Assembly: GCA_965116715.1 (NCBI GenBank)
Contig: OZ220724.1
Coordinates: 2,604,001-2,668,000 of the forward strand
Direction of reading: 5' to 3'
From: Poriferisodalis sp965116715
GTDB taxonomy: Bacteria > Actinomycetota > Acidimicrobiia > Acidimicrobiales > Poriferisodalaceae
Length of the DNA: 64,000 nt
Shown: in pieces, positions 31,755 to 40,810 of the stretch
Layout of the letters: every line of letters begins with the position of its first letter
Numbering within the stretch: position 1 is the stretch's first letter
Notes under the pieces: model-generated
Database searches by the model: none
What the model saw: only the letters and a program-made list of their open reading frames with translations
What the model was told of the DNA's origin: nothing
Translations under genes and position numbers: made by a program

Positions 31755-32327
31755 CTAGAGCTTGGCGGCGATGCGTTCGAGCGTGTTCCAGTTGCGGGCC
31801 GTGGCGGTGACGCCGAGGCGCCGTTCCAAATGAGAGTACGACAGTCGCAGCGCCTTGATGCCGTCGGGCGCCCAGACGTATGCCTCCGCGCCCTCGACGT
31901 GGAGGACTTCTGGGCTGTGGTCGGCCTCGACGAGCTCACGGACGGCGTCGGGACTCGGTTCCGCTGACAGGAAGTTGACCAGGTAGCGGGAGCCGTCGTC
32001 TGCGATGTGGCCGAGGGGGTTGCGTTCGAGGATGGCTTCGATCTCGGCTGCGGTGCGGGCGGCGCAGGGCACGTGGACGTCGAATTCATCGGCCAGCAGC
32101 TGCCCGACGGCGGCGGCCACGGTGGCGGCAGTCCCGGCCGCGGCGCCGAGTTGATGAGACCGCTCGGCGGCGGTGTCGGCGGTGACGATGATGTTGCCGC
32201 TCTGGAGGATCGTGACGGGATCGGCGTAGCCGGCCTCGGCCAGCTTGGGGCGCAACTCGGCCATCGGCACCCGGTTGTGCCCGCCCACGTTGATGCCGCG
32301 GGGAAGGACGACGCAGCGGGTGGCCAT
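31755..32327 (-). CDS. DUF1697-family protein
   Basis: 190 residues from ATG 32327 (ATG 32345 is an alternative). The start CVVLPRGINVGGHNRVPMAELRPKLAEAGY and TILQSGNIIVTAD are the conserved N-terminal part of DUF1697, followed by the FDVHVPCAARTAAEIEAILERNP and NFLSAEPSPDAV segments and the closing RNWNTLERIAAKL. The family is widespread in actinobacteria, cytoplasmic and without an established function. It is divergent from the HNH gene, with about 75 bases between them. Confidence 0.88.
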   Translation of the reverse strand: MATRCVVLPRGINVGGHNRVPMAELRPKLAEAGYADPVTILQSGNIIVTADTAAERSHQLGAAAGTAATVAAAVGQLLADEFDVHVPCAARTAAEIEAILERNPLGHIADDGSRYLVNFLSAEPSPDAVRELVEADHSPEVLHVEGAEAYVWAPDGIKALRLSYSHLERRLGVTATARNWNTLERIAAKL

Positions 32328-32403
32328 GGTTGGCGGCTCAGCCATAGGAGCACGGTAGGGCCGAGGCGGGTGCTTGTCACACCCCGTTTCTACGTTGGCC
32401 GCC

Positions 32404-33972
32404 ATGACCCCCGCTGCGCCGAGCCGAACAGACGGCAGCCCGCGAATTCGGCCCGGCGGGTTGCCCGGCGGCCTGCCGAGTTCGCGCCGACCGTCGGTCG
32501 GGGGACTGCAGGTATCGGTCGGCGGCCGGCGGGTCTTGCCCGGTTCGTCGGTCGGCGGAATCTGCCTGGTGGAGATGCGGGCGCGGCTGGCGCAGCAGTG
32601 CGCTGACGATGACGGCGGCAATGGCGGCGACGCTGGCGGACTCCGAGGTGCTGTAGACGCCGCGGTGGGGCCGCTGGCCGACGCAGGTCCACTGGTCGAC
32701 AAGACGGCCGCCCGGAATGCTGACGACGGCGATGTGGTGTGGTGCGCACAGGCGGTGCAGCGAGCCATCAATGTGCTCGAGGGGGCACGCAGCGCGCTGG
32801 CGGCCGAATCAGATCGGCGTCGACTGCATGCGCGCCGTGGGGAGGCTTCAGGGGCCGAGACGCTGATGAATGCCACGGGTGTGGGAGGCGCGTTGGCCCG
32901 CCGTATCGAACGCGAGGCCGAGGTGTTGGGCGCCCAGCCGCAGGTGGCCGAGTCCTTGGGGCGCGGCGTGATCAACGCAGAGCAAGCCGCTCTGGTTGCT
33001 GCGGCCGAGGTCCCCGACGAGGTGCGACGGGACCTGTGCAAGCAGGCTCCGAACCAGACAGCAGACGAGACACGGAAGACCGTGCGCGCTGCAGAAGCGG
33101 CGTGGCGGCGCGAGAGCGATGCACAGCGGCGGGCTCGCCAACGCGCAGCGAGGTCGGCCTCGATGTGGATCGACCCCGACAACGGCATGTGGCACCTGCG
33201 GGCCAAGTTCGACGCGCTGACAGGCGACGAAATCAACCGCCTCTTGGTGAGCGCCATCGAGCGGAACTGGCGCAGCGACAAGGATCTGCCCGAATCGAAG
33301 CGGCGCAGCGTCCAGCAGCGCGCCGCCGACGCGCTCGCATGGCTGCTCACTGCCGCCGGCGACCAAGGTGCAGCCCACAAGGGCGACGACGTGTGGGTCG
33401 CGCCGAATCCAACGCAGATGATCGTGCTCACCACGCTGGAAAATCTGCGTAGCGGTTCATCGCACGAAGTGTGTGAGGCGGAGTGTGCAGGCGCCGCGTC
33501 GAAGCCGGCGCATGATCTGCTGGCAGTGCCCGGTGCTGCGGGGATCACCGAGAACGGCACCGTGCTCGGTGCCACCGATCTGCGCAGGATCGCCTGCGAT
33601 ACCCAGGTCATACCGGTGGTGATGGGCGGCCCGAGCGAGGTGCTCGACGTCGGGCGGGCCAAGCGCTCTATCCCCCCGGCGATCCGTCGGGCGCTGATCG
33701 CACGTGACCAGGGCTGCGTGTGGCCCGGCTGCAACCGGGCCCCGGTGCACTGTGACGGGCACCACGTCCAGCACTGGCTCGACGATGGGCCCACCAGCCT
33801 CGCCAACCTGGCGCTGCTCTGCCACAGCCACCACCACCGGTTGCACGAGTACAACCTGGTGCTGCACCCACCGACTGGCCCGGCGCCGCCCGGGGTGGAT
33901 TGGACGGTCGCACCGGCCCCGCCCCGCAAGGCGTGCACGCCGGTCCGAGATCACACCCGGCAGAACTGTTGA
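32404..33972 (+). CDS. DUF222/HNH endonuclease-domain protein (13E12 type)
   Basis: 522 residues from ATG 32404. The first 65 residues are a Pro/Gly/Arg-rich tail. The middle, with LGRGVINAEQAALVAAA and RAAEAAWRRESDAQRRARQRAARSASMWIDPDNGMWHLRAKFDALTG, is the DUF222 part. The C-terminal 100 residues hold the HNH motif: CVWPGCNRAPVHCDGHHVQHWLDDGP, NLALLCHSHHHRLHE. Such genes are multicopy in actinobacteria and linked to mobile 13E12 repeats, and their nuclease activity is rarely tested. Codon use is like the flanks. Confidence 0.88.
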   Translation: MTPAAPSRTDGSPRIRPGGLPGGLPSSRRPSVGGLQVSVGGRRVLPGSSVGGICLVEMRARLAQQCADDDGGNGGDAGGLRGAVDAAVGPLADAGPLVDKTAARNADDGDVVWCAQAVQRAINVLEGARSALAAESDRRRLHARRGEASGAETLMNATGVGGALARRIEREAEVLGAQPQVAESLGRGVINAEQAALVAAAEVPDEVRRDLCKQAPNQTADETRKTVRAAEAAWRRESDAQRRARQRAARSASMWIDPDNGMWHLRAKFDALTGDEINRLLVSAIERNWRSDKDLPESKRRSVQQRAADALAWLLTAAGDQGAAHKGDDVWVAPNPTQMIVLTTLENLRSGSSHEVCEAECAGAASKPAHDLLAVPGAAGITENGTVLGATDLRRIACDTQVIPVVMGGPSEVLDVGRAKRSIPPAIRRALIARDQGCVWPGCNRAPVHCDGHHVQHWLDDGPTSLANLALLCHSHHHRLHEYNLVLHPPTGPAPPGVDWTVAPAPPRKACTPVRDHTRQNC

Positions 33973-34039
33973 GCATCAGATTGAGGGCCCGCACAGCGGC
34001 CTCGTAGGGGCAAGACTGCGATCGGCGAAGGGACGAGCG

Positions 34040-34699
34040 ATGAACGGACAGGCCAGTGACGGACAGGCCAGTGACGGGCAGGTCAGTGACCCAGCGGGGC
34101 TGCGGGAGATCTACCGTCAGCCATCCAAGCTGGTGGCGAACAAGACCGCACCCACCATCGATGCCGAATCGGCTCGATTCTTGGCGATGTCGCCGTTGTG
34201 CGTGCTGGCCACCCACGGGCCGGACGGCACCGATGCGTCGCCTCGGGGCGGGCCACCCGGCTTTGCCCGGGTACTCGATGGCGGCACACGCCTGGCGTTC
34301 GGCGACCTCAGTGGCAACAACCGGCTCGATTCCTACACGAACCTGGTCGAGAACCCCCAAGTCGGCTTGATCTTCTTCGTGCCCGGCACCGACCACACGG
34401 TCCGGGTCAACGGCGCCGCCTCGCTGACCACCGATCCCGACATCTGCGTCGCCACCGCAGTCGGCGAGCGGGTGCCCAAAGCGGCTGTGGTTGTCGATGT
34501 CGACGAGTGCTTCGTGCACTGTGCGAAAGCGCTCTTGCGGGCAGGCATCTGGGACACCTCGACCTGGCCGGACGCCGACGTGCCCACGCTGGGCGACATC
34601 ATCACCTGCCAGCACGAACTGGGTGTCGAGGCCGATGTCATCGACCGCAACGTCGACGCCAACTACACCGAGACCATGTGGGAGAGCGGGGGCTCCTAG
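34040..34699 (+). CDS. PPOX-type FMN-dependent flavoprotein (MSMEG_1061-like)
   Basis: 219 residues from ATG 34040, with AGGGA upstream. After a short repeat-rich N-terminus comes a split-barrel flavin-binding domain: LAMSPLCVLATHGPDGTDASPRGG, LAFGDLSGNNRLDSYTNLVENPQVGLIFFVPG and DHTVRVNGAASLTTD. The spacing matches pyridoxamine-phosphate-oxidase-like proteins of the MSMEG_1061 kind. The N-terminus contains three tandem copies of G-Q-[AV]-S-D encoded by 15-bp repeats (34046-34090). It may reduce small quinones or F420/FMN-linked substrates; the substrate is unknown. Confidence 0.85.
   Translation: MNGQASDGQASDGQVSDPAGLREIYRQPSKLVANKTAPTIDAESARFLAMSPLCVLATHGPDGTDASPRGGPPGFARVLDGGTRLAFGDLSGNNRLDSYTNLVENPQVGLIFFVPGTDHTVRVNGAASLTTDPDICVATAVGERVPKAAVVVDVDECFVHCAKALLRAGIWDTSTWPDADVPTLGDIITCQHELGVEADVIDRNVDANYTETMWESGGS
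34046..34090 (+). repeat. Three tandem 15-bp repeats within a coding region
   Basis: Unit GGACAGGCCAGTGAC three times, the third copy with two changes (GGGCAGGTCAGTGAC). In frame it encodes GQASD-GQASD-GQVSD directly after the start Met-Asn, before the conserved domain. Copy number could vary by slippage without frameshift. Confidence 0.85.
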
Positions 34700-34777
34700 C
34701 AATCGTCAGGCCGAGCAGAACCTTGGTGCTGGGCTGGGTGGGTCCGGGCGCCGTGGGGTTTCAGGGCCGAGCAGTCG

Positions 34778-35527
34778 CTAAACGGTGCGGAGCGTCTCGG
34801 TGTTGCCGTCCACGCTGAGGACCTGGCCCGAGACGTAGCGGGCGGCATCCGAGAGCAGCCAGGCGCAGGCTTCACCGATGTCGGTGCCGCTGACCAGCGT
34901 GTGCATGGACACCTGGGCGGCATAGCGGGCCTTGATGGATTCGGGTGAGGCCCCGGTTGCGGCGGCCTCCCGCTCGATGACGCCGTCCATGCGAGGGCCT
35001 TCCACCGTGCCGGGGCACACGGCGTTGACCCGGATGCCGCGCTCGCCGAGTTCCATCGCCCAGGTCTTGGTGAGACCCACAACCGCCCACTTCGAGGCTG
35101 CATACGGGCTGCGCAGCGGGTAGCCGAAGATGCCGGCTGTCGAGACGATGTTGACGATCGAGCCGCCCGCGCCCAGCAGCGGCACGGCGGCGGCGGTGCA
35201 GCGGAACGTGCTGCCCACGTTGACCCGCACGCAGTGGTCGAACGCTGCCGGGTCGAGGTTTTCCACCCAGCCGGTCGGGCCGGCGATGCCGACGTTGTTG
35301 ACCAGCCCATCGATGCCGCCCATCGCGCTGGCGGCCGCCTCGAACAGCCGAGCCACGTCTGCCTCGTCGGCGACGTCGTAGTAGCCGTCGACGTAGGTGT
35401 CCCGGTCGATGTCGACGCCGAACACCTGGGCTCCATACCCACGAGCGGCGTCGGCAATCGCAGCGCCGATGCCGGCGCCCGCTCCAGTTACGACGATGCG
35501 CTTGCCTTCCAGCATGTTCGGCGGCAT
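34778..35527 (-). CDS. Short-chain dehydrogenase/reductase
   Basis: 249 residues from ATG 35527 (ATG 35515 is an alternative). The Rossmann start IVVTGAGAGIGAAIAD, LVNNVGIAG, IVNIVSTAGIF (catalytic Ser) and YAASKWAVVGLTKTWA (Tyr and Lys) define a classical SDR, with VNAVCPGTVEGPRMD and the end VSGQVLSVDGN typical. It uses NAD(P)H to reduce or oxidise an alcohol or ketone; the substrate is not visible. No ribosome binding site stands out. It is convergent with the flavoprotein upstream. Confidence 0.9.
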   Translation of the reverse strand: MPPNMLEGKRIVVTGAGAGIGAAIADAARGYGAQVFGVDIDRDTYVDGYYDVADEADVARLFEAAASAMGGIDGLVNNVGIAGPTGWVENLDPAAFDHCVRVNVGSTFRCTAAAVPLLGAGGSIVNIVSTAGIFGYPLRSPYAASKWAVVGLTKTWAMELGERGIRVNAVCPGTVEGPRMDGVIEREAAATGASPESIKARYAAQVSMHTLVSGTDIGEACAWLLSDAARYVSGQVLSVDGNTETLRTV

Positions 35528-35562
35528 GGGCAGCACGCTACGAGCCGACGAGCGCCTGCCTC

Positions 35563-35621
35563 GGCCTGCCCGACCAGTGCCGGCCCGCCTGCGCTTGGCG
35601 TGGCCTGCCCGACTGGTGCCG
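35563..35621. repeat. Two 20-bp direct repeats upstream of the SDR gene
   Basis: GGCCTGCCCGACCAGTGCCG (35563-35582) and a copy with two changes (35602-35621), 39 bases apart, lie in the noncoding interval between the SDR and DUF3179 genes. No gene frame is convincing here. Purpose unknown; a small local duplication. Confidence 0.5.
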
Positions 35622-35709
35622 TTGCGCCTGCACGCACCCTGACTGTCGCGCTCGGTCATCGCGACGGGGGCGAGACCAACCACGTCCGGTGGAGTCATAG
35701 GGTGGCCGC

Positions 35710-37332
35710 GTGCGGCTCGACGAGTACGTCCTGGCGAGGTGCATCGCTGCGTGCCGTACTGGCATCTGGAGCATCGCAGCGCTGCTGACCGTCACGCTGT
35801 TGGCCACGGCTTGTGCCACGACGGAGTCGTCAGCGCCGGTGCCCGACGCCGAGCCTGTAGCAAGCGCATCGAACACATCAGGCGACCTGGCAGCCGCGTC
35901 GGGCGAGGATGCTGGCCAGCAAGCCACGTCCGCGACGACTGCTGGCGCTGTGGGGACGGCTGCGGACACTTCGGCGAGCGCCGCCGACGAGGGCGGCAGC
36001 AGTGTCGTTCTGGACCCACGCGAGACCGGGACGCTGCGCAACTTCCTCGGCTACACCTTCCCTCCCGAGCCCGATGTGCCAACAGGCCCGCTGACACGGG
36101 CCGCGCAGAACGACCTCAACATGGTCTGGTCCGGCCTGCAGCGCGGCGGAATCAGCGGCGACGCCATCGCCCGGCTCGGTCAGACGGGCGACCCTCGACT
36201 CGGGTGGATCGTCTCGGACCTGCTCAGGTTCATCCCCCCGGGCGAACTCACCGACGGGGCCATCTCGGCCTTCCAGTCGCTGACCGGCGTCAGGCTCGCC
36301 GACGACCCGGTGGCGCTGCGCAGCCCATGGCAGTCGGTCACCGACCACCTGCTCGCCTGGGATCTGCCCGTCTTCGACGGTTACCCCGAGTACAAGGAGC
36401 GGCTGTTCACGCTGGTCGAACCCGGCTGGCAGCCGTTCTTCGACGACGCCGACTCCCATATCGACTGGCGCATCGTGAGCTGGGGCGGCGTGCTCATCGA
36501 CGACCGCGAGCTCGGCGACCCCCGCCTGTGCCCCCGCGGCTGCATCCCCGCCCTCGACAATCCCGGCGTTACCGATGCCGAGGGAGGCTCGTGGTACCCC
36601 GACGACGGCGTCGTGTTCGCTGTGGTGCTCGGCGGCGAGGCCCGTGCCTACCCCCGCCACATCATGGAAATCCACGAGATGATCAACGACACGCTCGGCG
36701 GGCGCCGCATCGGCATGCCCTACTGCACGCTGTGCGGCTCGGCCCAGGCATACCTGACCGAGGAAGTGCCCGACGGCGTGGCCACCCCCGTGCTGCGCAC
36801 ATCGGGCCTGCTGTCACGGTCGAACAAGGTCATGTACGACCTCGTCACCAAATCGGTGTTCGACACCTTCACCGGCAGGGCCATCTCGGGACCGCTGCGA
36901 GAGCGCGGCGTCGTGCTGCCCCAGACCACCGTGGTCACCACTACCTGGGGCGAGTGGAAGGCCGCCCATCCCGACACAACCATCGTGGCCCCCGACGGCG
37001 GGATCGGCCGCCAGTATCCGTTGGACCCGCTGGGCGGCCGCGACGACGACGGGCCGATCTTCCCGGTCGGCGACGTCGACGAGCGACTCGGCGTCCAGGA
37101 CCAGGTCTTCGGCGTGGTGCTCGACGACGGCACCCCGGTTGCGTTCCCCGTCGATGCTGCAGTGGCCGAGCTCGAAGCCGGCAGGGCCGTGGAGCTCGCC
37201 GGCGTCACGCTGCAGCTCGACGGCGGCGGCGTGCGTGCCATCGACGCCGATGGCGATCCCGTCGAAGGCCACCAGTCGTTCTGGTTCGCCTGGAGCCAGT
37301 TCATGGCCGACACGCTCCTGTGGGAGCCCTAG
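35710..37332 (+). CDS. DUF3179-domain lipoprotein
   Basis: 540 residues from GTG 35710. An N-terminal signal with the lipobox LLATAC (Cys at about residue 36) precedes a Ser/Ala/Thr-rich linker of about 60 residues, then a large domain. The family core is YCTLCGSAQAYL (about 337-348), as DUF3179 proteins usually have a C-x-x-C near MPYC, with RTSGLLSRSNKVMYDLVT, and GRQYPLDPLGGRDDDGPIFP following. It would be exported and anchored to the membrane. Function of the domain is unknown. The gene stands alone and is convergent with the FAD monooxygenase. Confidence 0.87.
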   Translation: MRLDEYVLARCIAACRTGIWSIAALLTVTLLATACATTESSAPVPDAEPVASASNTSGDLAAASGEDAGQQATSATTAGAVGTAADTSASAADEGGSSVVLDPRETGTLRNFLGYTFPPEPDVPTGPLTRAAQNDLNMVWSGLQRGGISGDAIARLGQTGDPRLGWIVSDLLRFIPPGELTDGAISAFQSLTGVRLADDPVALRSPWQSVTDHLLAWDLPVFDGYPEYKERLFTLVEPGWQPFFDDADSHIDWRIVSWGGVLIDDRELGDPRLCPRGCIPALDNPGVTDAEGGSWYPDDGVVFAVVLGGEARAYPRHIMEIHEMINDTLGGRRIGMPYCTLCGSAQAYLTEEVPDGVATPVLRTSGLLSRSNKVMYDLVTKSVFDTFTGRAISGPLRERGVVLPQTTVVTTTWGEWKAAHPDTTIVAPDGGIGRQYPLDPLGGRDDDGPIFPVGDVDERLGVQDQVFGVVLDDGTPVAFPVDAAVAELEAGRAVELAGVTLQLDGGGVRAIDADGDPVEGHQSFWFAWSQFMADTLLWEP

Positions 37333-37390
37333 CCCGCGGAAGATCGCGTCATGGAGCAGTCGCGAGCGGCTCCCCGGCTCGTGGTGGCCG

Positions 37391-39091
37391 TCAGCGCATG
37401 AGCAGGCTGTCGAGCGCGGCCATGGCGGTGGCGCCCGTCGCGTGGGGATCTCGCCAAGCGACATGGCCGTCCGGCCGCACCAGCACCGCGCCCGTCCGGC
37501 CGATGCCGTGGGCATCCGCCAGCCGCCCGCCTGAATCGTCGAAGTCGACGCCGAGCCGCAGCACACGAAGCATCGGGTGGGCCCCACCGTCGGCTCCGTC
37601 TGCGATCCCGTCAGCTCCGGCCCCACCACCGATATCGGCAACACCGGCATCGGGCAGACCGGCATCGGCAAGACCGACATCGCCAAGATCGGCGTCGGCG
37701 CCGCAGAGCAACACGAATTGCTGGTCGTACAGATCGAGCGTCGATGTTGCCCCGTCGAAGTCGATCGGCACATGGGGAGCGCGGTGCCCCGGCCGCGCCG
37801 TCGGGGCGTAGTCGGTCACCGGGTCATCCACCTGCGGCGGCGCTGTGCCGTCGCCGATCAGGCAGCCCTGTTCGTAGTGCAACCCGAGATCCATCCCGAG
37901 CCAGTTCCCATACCGCTCCGAGGATTCGAGGGCGGCACGCTTCTCGTCGATAGTCGCCGTGCCCGATTCGACCAGCCGCCGGATCCGCCCCACGCTGCGC
38001 GAGTTCTCACGGGACCGGTCAGCGTTGTACTGCGCGACGGGCGCCCGCTCGGCCTCGTACGTGTCCAGCAACCCCTCGCCGGCATGACCGCCGGCCACCG
38101 CAGCGAACTTCCACGCCAGGTTGTGGGCGTCCTGAATCGCCGTGTTCATGCCGAAGCCGCCCGTCGGCGGCAGCTGATGCGCCGCATCGCCGATCAGGAA
38201 CACCCGACCGTCCCGGAACCGCTCGGCCACCGTCGAGGACATCACCCACGGGATGACATCGGTCACCCGCAGGTCGAAGCCGTCGGACAGAGCCTCATCG
38301 CCGATCGAACGCCGGATCCACTGTTCGGCCACGTCGGTCGTGAAGTCCTCCGGGCTGTGCGTCGCCGGGTCGTAGTTGATCTGGCACAGCCATCGATCAT
38401 TGGTGTCGATCTTCTGGAAGACGTTGCGGGCCGGCTTCGTTGTCCAGTACAGGGCGGACGGGCGATGATCGGTCCACGGACCCAGGTCGGCGTAGAACTG
38501 GCAGTTGATCATCGTGCCGAAGCTGGCGATGCCGTCCATCTCGATACCGAGGCTGCGACGCACGCTCGACGCCGCCCCGTCGGCGCCCACCAGCCAACGT
38601 GCCGTCAGTTGCCGCGTGCCCGAAGGACCGCACACCTCAGCCGTCACCTGGTCACCGTCTTGGATCACCGCCCCGAGCTCCGTGTCCCAGCAGATCTGCA
38701 CCTCGCTCATGCCCGCCAGCCGGCGCAGCAGCACTTCTTCGATCCGGTCCTGGGACGTCAGCAGCCACGGTGACGGCGACAGCTCCACACCGTCCACGAC
38801 CGGCTGCACCCCCGTGGTCACCCGGCCGATCTCAGTGCCGGCCAGCGTCTCGCAGTACACGAACTGCTCAGTCCACGGCAGCGGCAGGCTCACCGCCTCG
38901 ATCTCGTCGAGCACGCCCCACTGGCGCATCAGCTCGGCTGTCCGCACATTGACCGACCGTGCCCGGGGATGGGGATTCACACCTCCGCGCCGCTCCACCA
39001 CCATCGCGTCCAGCCCGAGACGCCCGAGCAGGATGGCCATCGACAACCCGGCCGGCCCCGCACCCACGATGAGCACCGTGGCGTTAGTCAT
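37391..39091 (-). CDS. FAD-dependent aromatic hydroxylase (PheA/TfdB-MhpA type)
   Basis: 566 residues from ATG 39091 (the frame is open to 39253). The FAD sites are clear: VLIVGAGPAGLSMAILLGRLGL, RARSVNVRTAELMRQWG, LVGADGAASSVRRSLGI (DG motif) and RVFLIGDAAHQLPPTGGFGMNTAIQDAHNLAWK (GD motif). The C-terminal part is the thioredoxin-like domain of phenol and 2,4-dichlorophenol hydroxylases, with GRTGAVLVRPDGHVAWRD at the end. Residues about 467-504 form an unusual Gly/Asp/Ala insertion (GDVGLADAGLPDAG, ADIGGGAGADGIADGADGG). It probably hydroxylates an aromatic substrate with NAD(P)H and O2. Confidence 0.87.
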   Translation of the reverse strand: MTNATVLIVGAGPAGLSMAILLGRLGLDAMVVERRGGVNPHPRARSVNVRTAELMRQWGVLDEIEAVSLPLPWTEQFVYCETLAGTEIGRVTTGVQPVVDGVELSPSPWLLTSQDRIEEVLLRRLAGMSEVQICWDTELGAVIQDGDQVTAEVCGPSGTRQLTARWLVGADGAASSVRRSLGIEMDGIASFGTMINCQFYADLGPWTDHRPSALYWTTKPARNVFQKIDTNDRWLCQINYDPATHSPEDFTTDVAEQWIRRSIGDEALSDGFDLRVTDVIPWVMSSTVAERFRDGRVFLIGDAAHQLPPTGGFGMNTAIQDAHNLAWKFAAVAGGHAGEGLLDTYEAERAPVAQYNADRSRENSRSVGRIRRLVESGTATIDEKRAALESSERYGNWLGMDLGLHYEQGCLIGDGTAPPQVDDPVTDYAPTARPGHRAPHVPIDFDGATSTLDLYDQQFVLLCGADADLGDVGLADAGLPDAGVADIGGGAGADGIADGADGGAHPMLRVLRLGVDFDDSGGRLADAHGIGRTGAVLVRPDGHVAWRDPHATGATAMAALDSLLMR

Positions 39092-39179
39092 GGGCGCCCG
39101 GCAATGTGGTCCTCGAAGGCTCGGCCCTCGACGGTTCGCGCATGGTGCACCGTATCGACCACTCAGCCCCAGCCGAGTG

Positions 39180-39770
39180 CTACGAAGCGGGTTCCTCAGA
39201 GCCTCCGCGCGGCACGCCGGACAGCGTGGCCAACGCCTCCCGCAGCTCGGCATCGAGTTCGGGGTTCGTCACGGCGCCGGCCTCGGTGTCGAAGTTCTCG
39301 CCGAACCGGGGGATCGACAGGCTCGCCAGCACCTCGTTGCCGAAGTACCCGGCGAGGTGACCGGCGGTTCGCAGCACGAAGCCGCCCCCGCCGCCCCCCG
39401 GCGACGTCGACAGCATCACGATCGGCTTGTCGTGGTACACGCGCATGTCGATCCGTGACGCCCAGTCGAACACGTTCTTGAACGCAACCGTGTACGAGCC
39501 GTTGTGCTCGGCGAACGAGATCAGCAGCGCATCGGCCGCCCCGATGGTGTTGTAGAAGTCGTGCGCCGCCTGCGGGATGCCCCCGGCCTCCTGCCGGTCG
39601 ATGCTGTAGATCGGCATCTCGAAGTCGTTCAGGTCGAGCGTGCTGATCTCCAGCCCATCAGGATCCACGCCGTCGATCTCGCCGCCCTGCAGCAGCCGGA
39701 TCGCGTAGTCGACGAGCTGCCGGTTGATCGACTGGCGGCTGTTGGAGGCGGCGAACGCCAAGAGCTTCAT
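39180..39770 (-). CDS. NAD(P)H-dependent FMN reductase-like flavoprotein
   Basis: 196 residues from ATG 39770, overlapping the hydrolase stop (ATGA). The start KLLAFAASNSRQSINRQLVDYAI is the flavodoxin-like phosphate loop, and PIYSIDRQEAGGIPQAAHDFYNTIGAADALLISFAEHNGSYTVAFKNVFDWAS is the SsuE/ArsH-like flavin site. It likely supplies reduced flavin or reduces a quinone. In context it is encoded with an alpha/beta hydrolase and lies beside the FAD monooxygenase gene, transcribed in the same direction, 88 bases upstream of it. Ends with a Gly-rich loop GGGGGGFV. Confidence 0.87.
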   Translation of the reverse strand: MKLLAFAASNSRQSINRQLVDYAIRLLQGGEIDGVDPDGLEISTLDLNDFEMPIYSIDRQEAGGIPQAAHDFYNTIGAADALLISFAEHNGSYTVAFKNVFDWASRIDMRVYHDKPIVMLSTSPGGGGGGFVLRTAGHLAGYFGNEVLASLSIPRFGENFDTEAGAVTNPELDAELREALATLSGVPRGGSEEPAS

Positions 39771-40702
39771 GATGTCTCCGCGTGAGCAGTGTGGCTGATG
39801 ATCGCGTCGATGATGACCGGCCACAGCGGCTCGGGCAGGTCGTGGCCCATGTCGCCGAGCAGCAGCAAGTGCGCACCGGGCACCAGTTCGGCAGTGCGCT
39901 CGCCGCCGCTCGGCAGGATCAGCGTGTCGTCCCGCCCGTGGATCACCAGCGTCGGCACCCCCAGCCGCCCGAGCGCCTCGGCCCGCGACGCCGAGCCTCG
40001 CACAGCCGCCATCTGCCGGGGCAGCCCCTCGGGATAGAACATGCGGTCGAACGCAGCGGCCAGGAATCCGGCCATCGCATCGGGGTCGTAGTGGCGCCGG
40101 CTCGACCAGATCTTCGACGACGCCACGCCGTTGGCGATGAACTCGTCCCGGTCAACCGGCGGCGGGGCGGTCAGCGCTTCCAGCGCCTCGGGCGCCGCCT
40201 CGAAGTAGCCCCGCTCGCCGGTCGTCGACATGATCGAGGTCATCGACAGCACCCGATCGGGGTGATCGATCGCCATCTGCTGCACGATCATCCCGCCCAT
40301 CGACACCCCGCCGATGTGCGCCGCCTCAATGCCCAGATGATCCAGCAACCCCATGCCGTCGTCACCGAAGTCGGACAGCGTGTACGGCACGGGCGGCACC
40401 GGTTCGCCCGCCAGCGCAGCCTTGGTGACCGCCACCACGTCCACCTCGACGCCGTCCAGGTGCGTCGACAGGCCGACATCGCGGTTGTCGAAGCTGATGA
40501 CGAACCGCCCCCGCTCGGCGAGCCGCTCCCGGAAGCCGGCCCGCCACCCCAGGATCTGCGAGGAGTACCCGTTCACCAGCAGCAGCGCCGGATCGGCCGG
40601 GTCGCCGTGGGTCTCGTAGTACAGCTCGATCGCTGTCGACCCGGACTGCCGGTCCGAATTACGATCAGTCGGGTCGAACGTATTGACGGTCGCGTGGGGC
40701 AT
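39767..40702 (-). CDS. Alpha/beta hydrolase, esterase-like
   Basis: 311 residues from ATG 40702. LLLVNGYSSQILGW is the oxyanion region, FVISFDNRDVGLS follows, and IGGVSMGGMIVQQMAI is the nucleophile elbow (Ser in VSMGG). TLVIHGRDDTLILPSGG (Asp) and GDMGHDLPEPLW (His) complete the triad. The family resembles the aclacinomycin methylesterase (RdmC) group. It overlaps the flavin reductase gene by ATGA and so forms an operon with it; the FAD hydroxylase at 37391 lies downstream on the same strand. A ring-cleavage or ester-hydrolysis role beside the hydroxylase is possible. Confidence 0.87.
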   Translation of the reverse strand: MPHATVNTFDPTDRNSDRQSGSTAIELYYETHGDPADPALLLVNGYSSQILGWRAGFRERLAERGRFVISFDNRDVGLSTHLDGVEVDVVAVTKAALAGEPVPPVPYTLSDFGDDGMGLLDHLGIEAAHIGGVSMGGMIVQQMAIDHPDRVLSMTSIMSTTGERGYFEAAPEALEALTAPPPVDRDEFIANGVASSKIWSSRRHYDPDAMAGFLAAAFDRMFYPEGLPRQMAAVRGSASRAEALGRLGVPTLVIHGRDDTLILPSGGERTAELVPGAHLLLLGDMGHDLPEPLWPVIIDAIISHTAHAETS

Positions 40703-40810
40703 GGCGGGGCCGCTCCTGCTGGCGGCGCGGCGGGCGCTGCACCCTCAGCGCCGAAGAGTCTGCCGCAGCCGGTCGAAGGGCGCGCCGCTGGGTGCCGTAA
40801 CGTTCAGGCC

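Noticed and set aside
30773..32380. One long minus-strand frame of 535 codons covering the ABC ATPase and DUF1697 region
   Set aside because: Only the 287 codons from GTG 31636 match an ATPase; the rest is a GC-rich shadow of the DUF1697 gene, with no family motif.
31755..33938. A 727-codon minus-strand frame antisense to the HNH gene
   Set aside because: The upstream part is antisense to a clear HNH/DUF222 gene; only the last 190-196 residues (DUF1697) are real.
37560..37710. Short repeats resembling a CRISPR array
   Set aside because: Units are about 9-15 bases, without spacers, and are in frame in the hydroxylase gene.
35739..37811. Long plus-strand frame overlapping the DUF3179 gene
   Set aside because: It is in another frame of the same GC-rich region, composed of Arg-rich low-complexity residues without motif.
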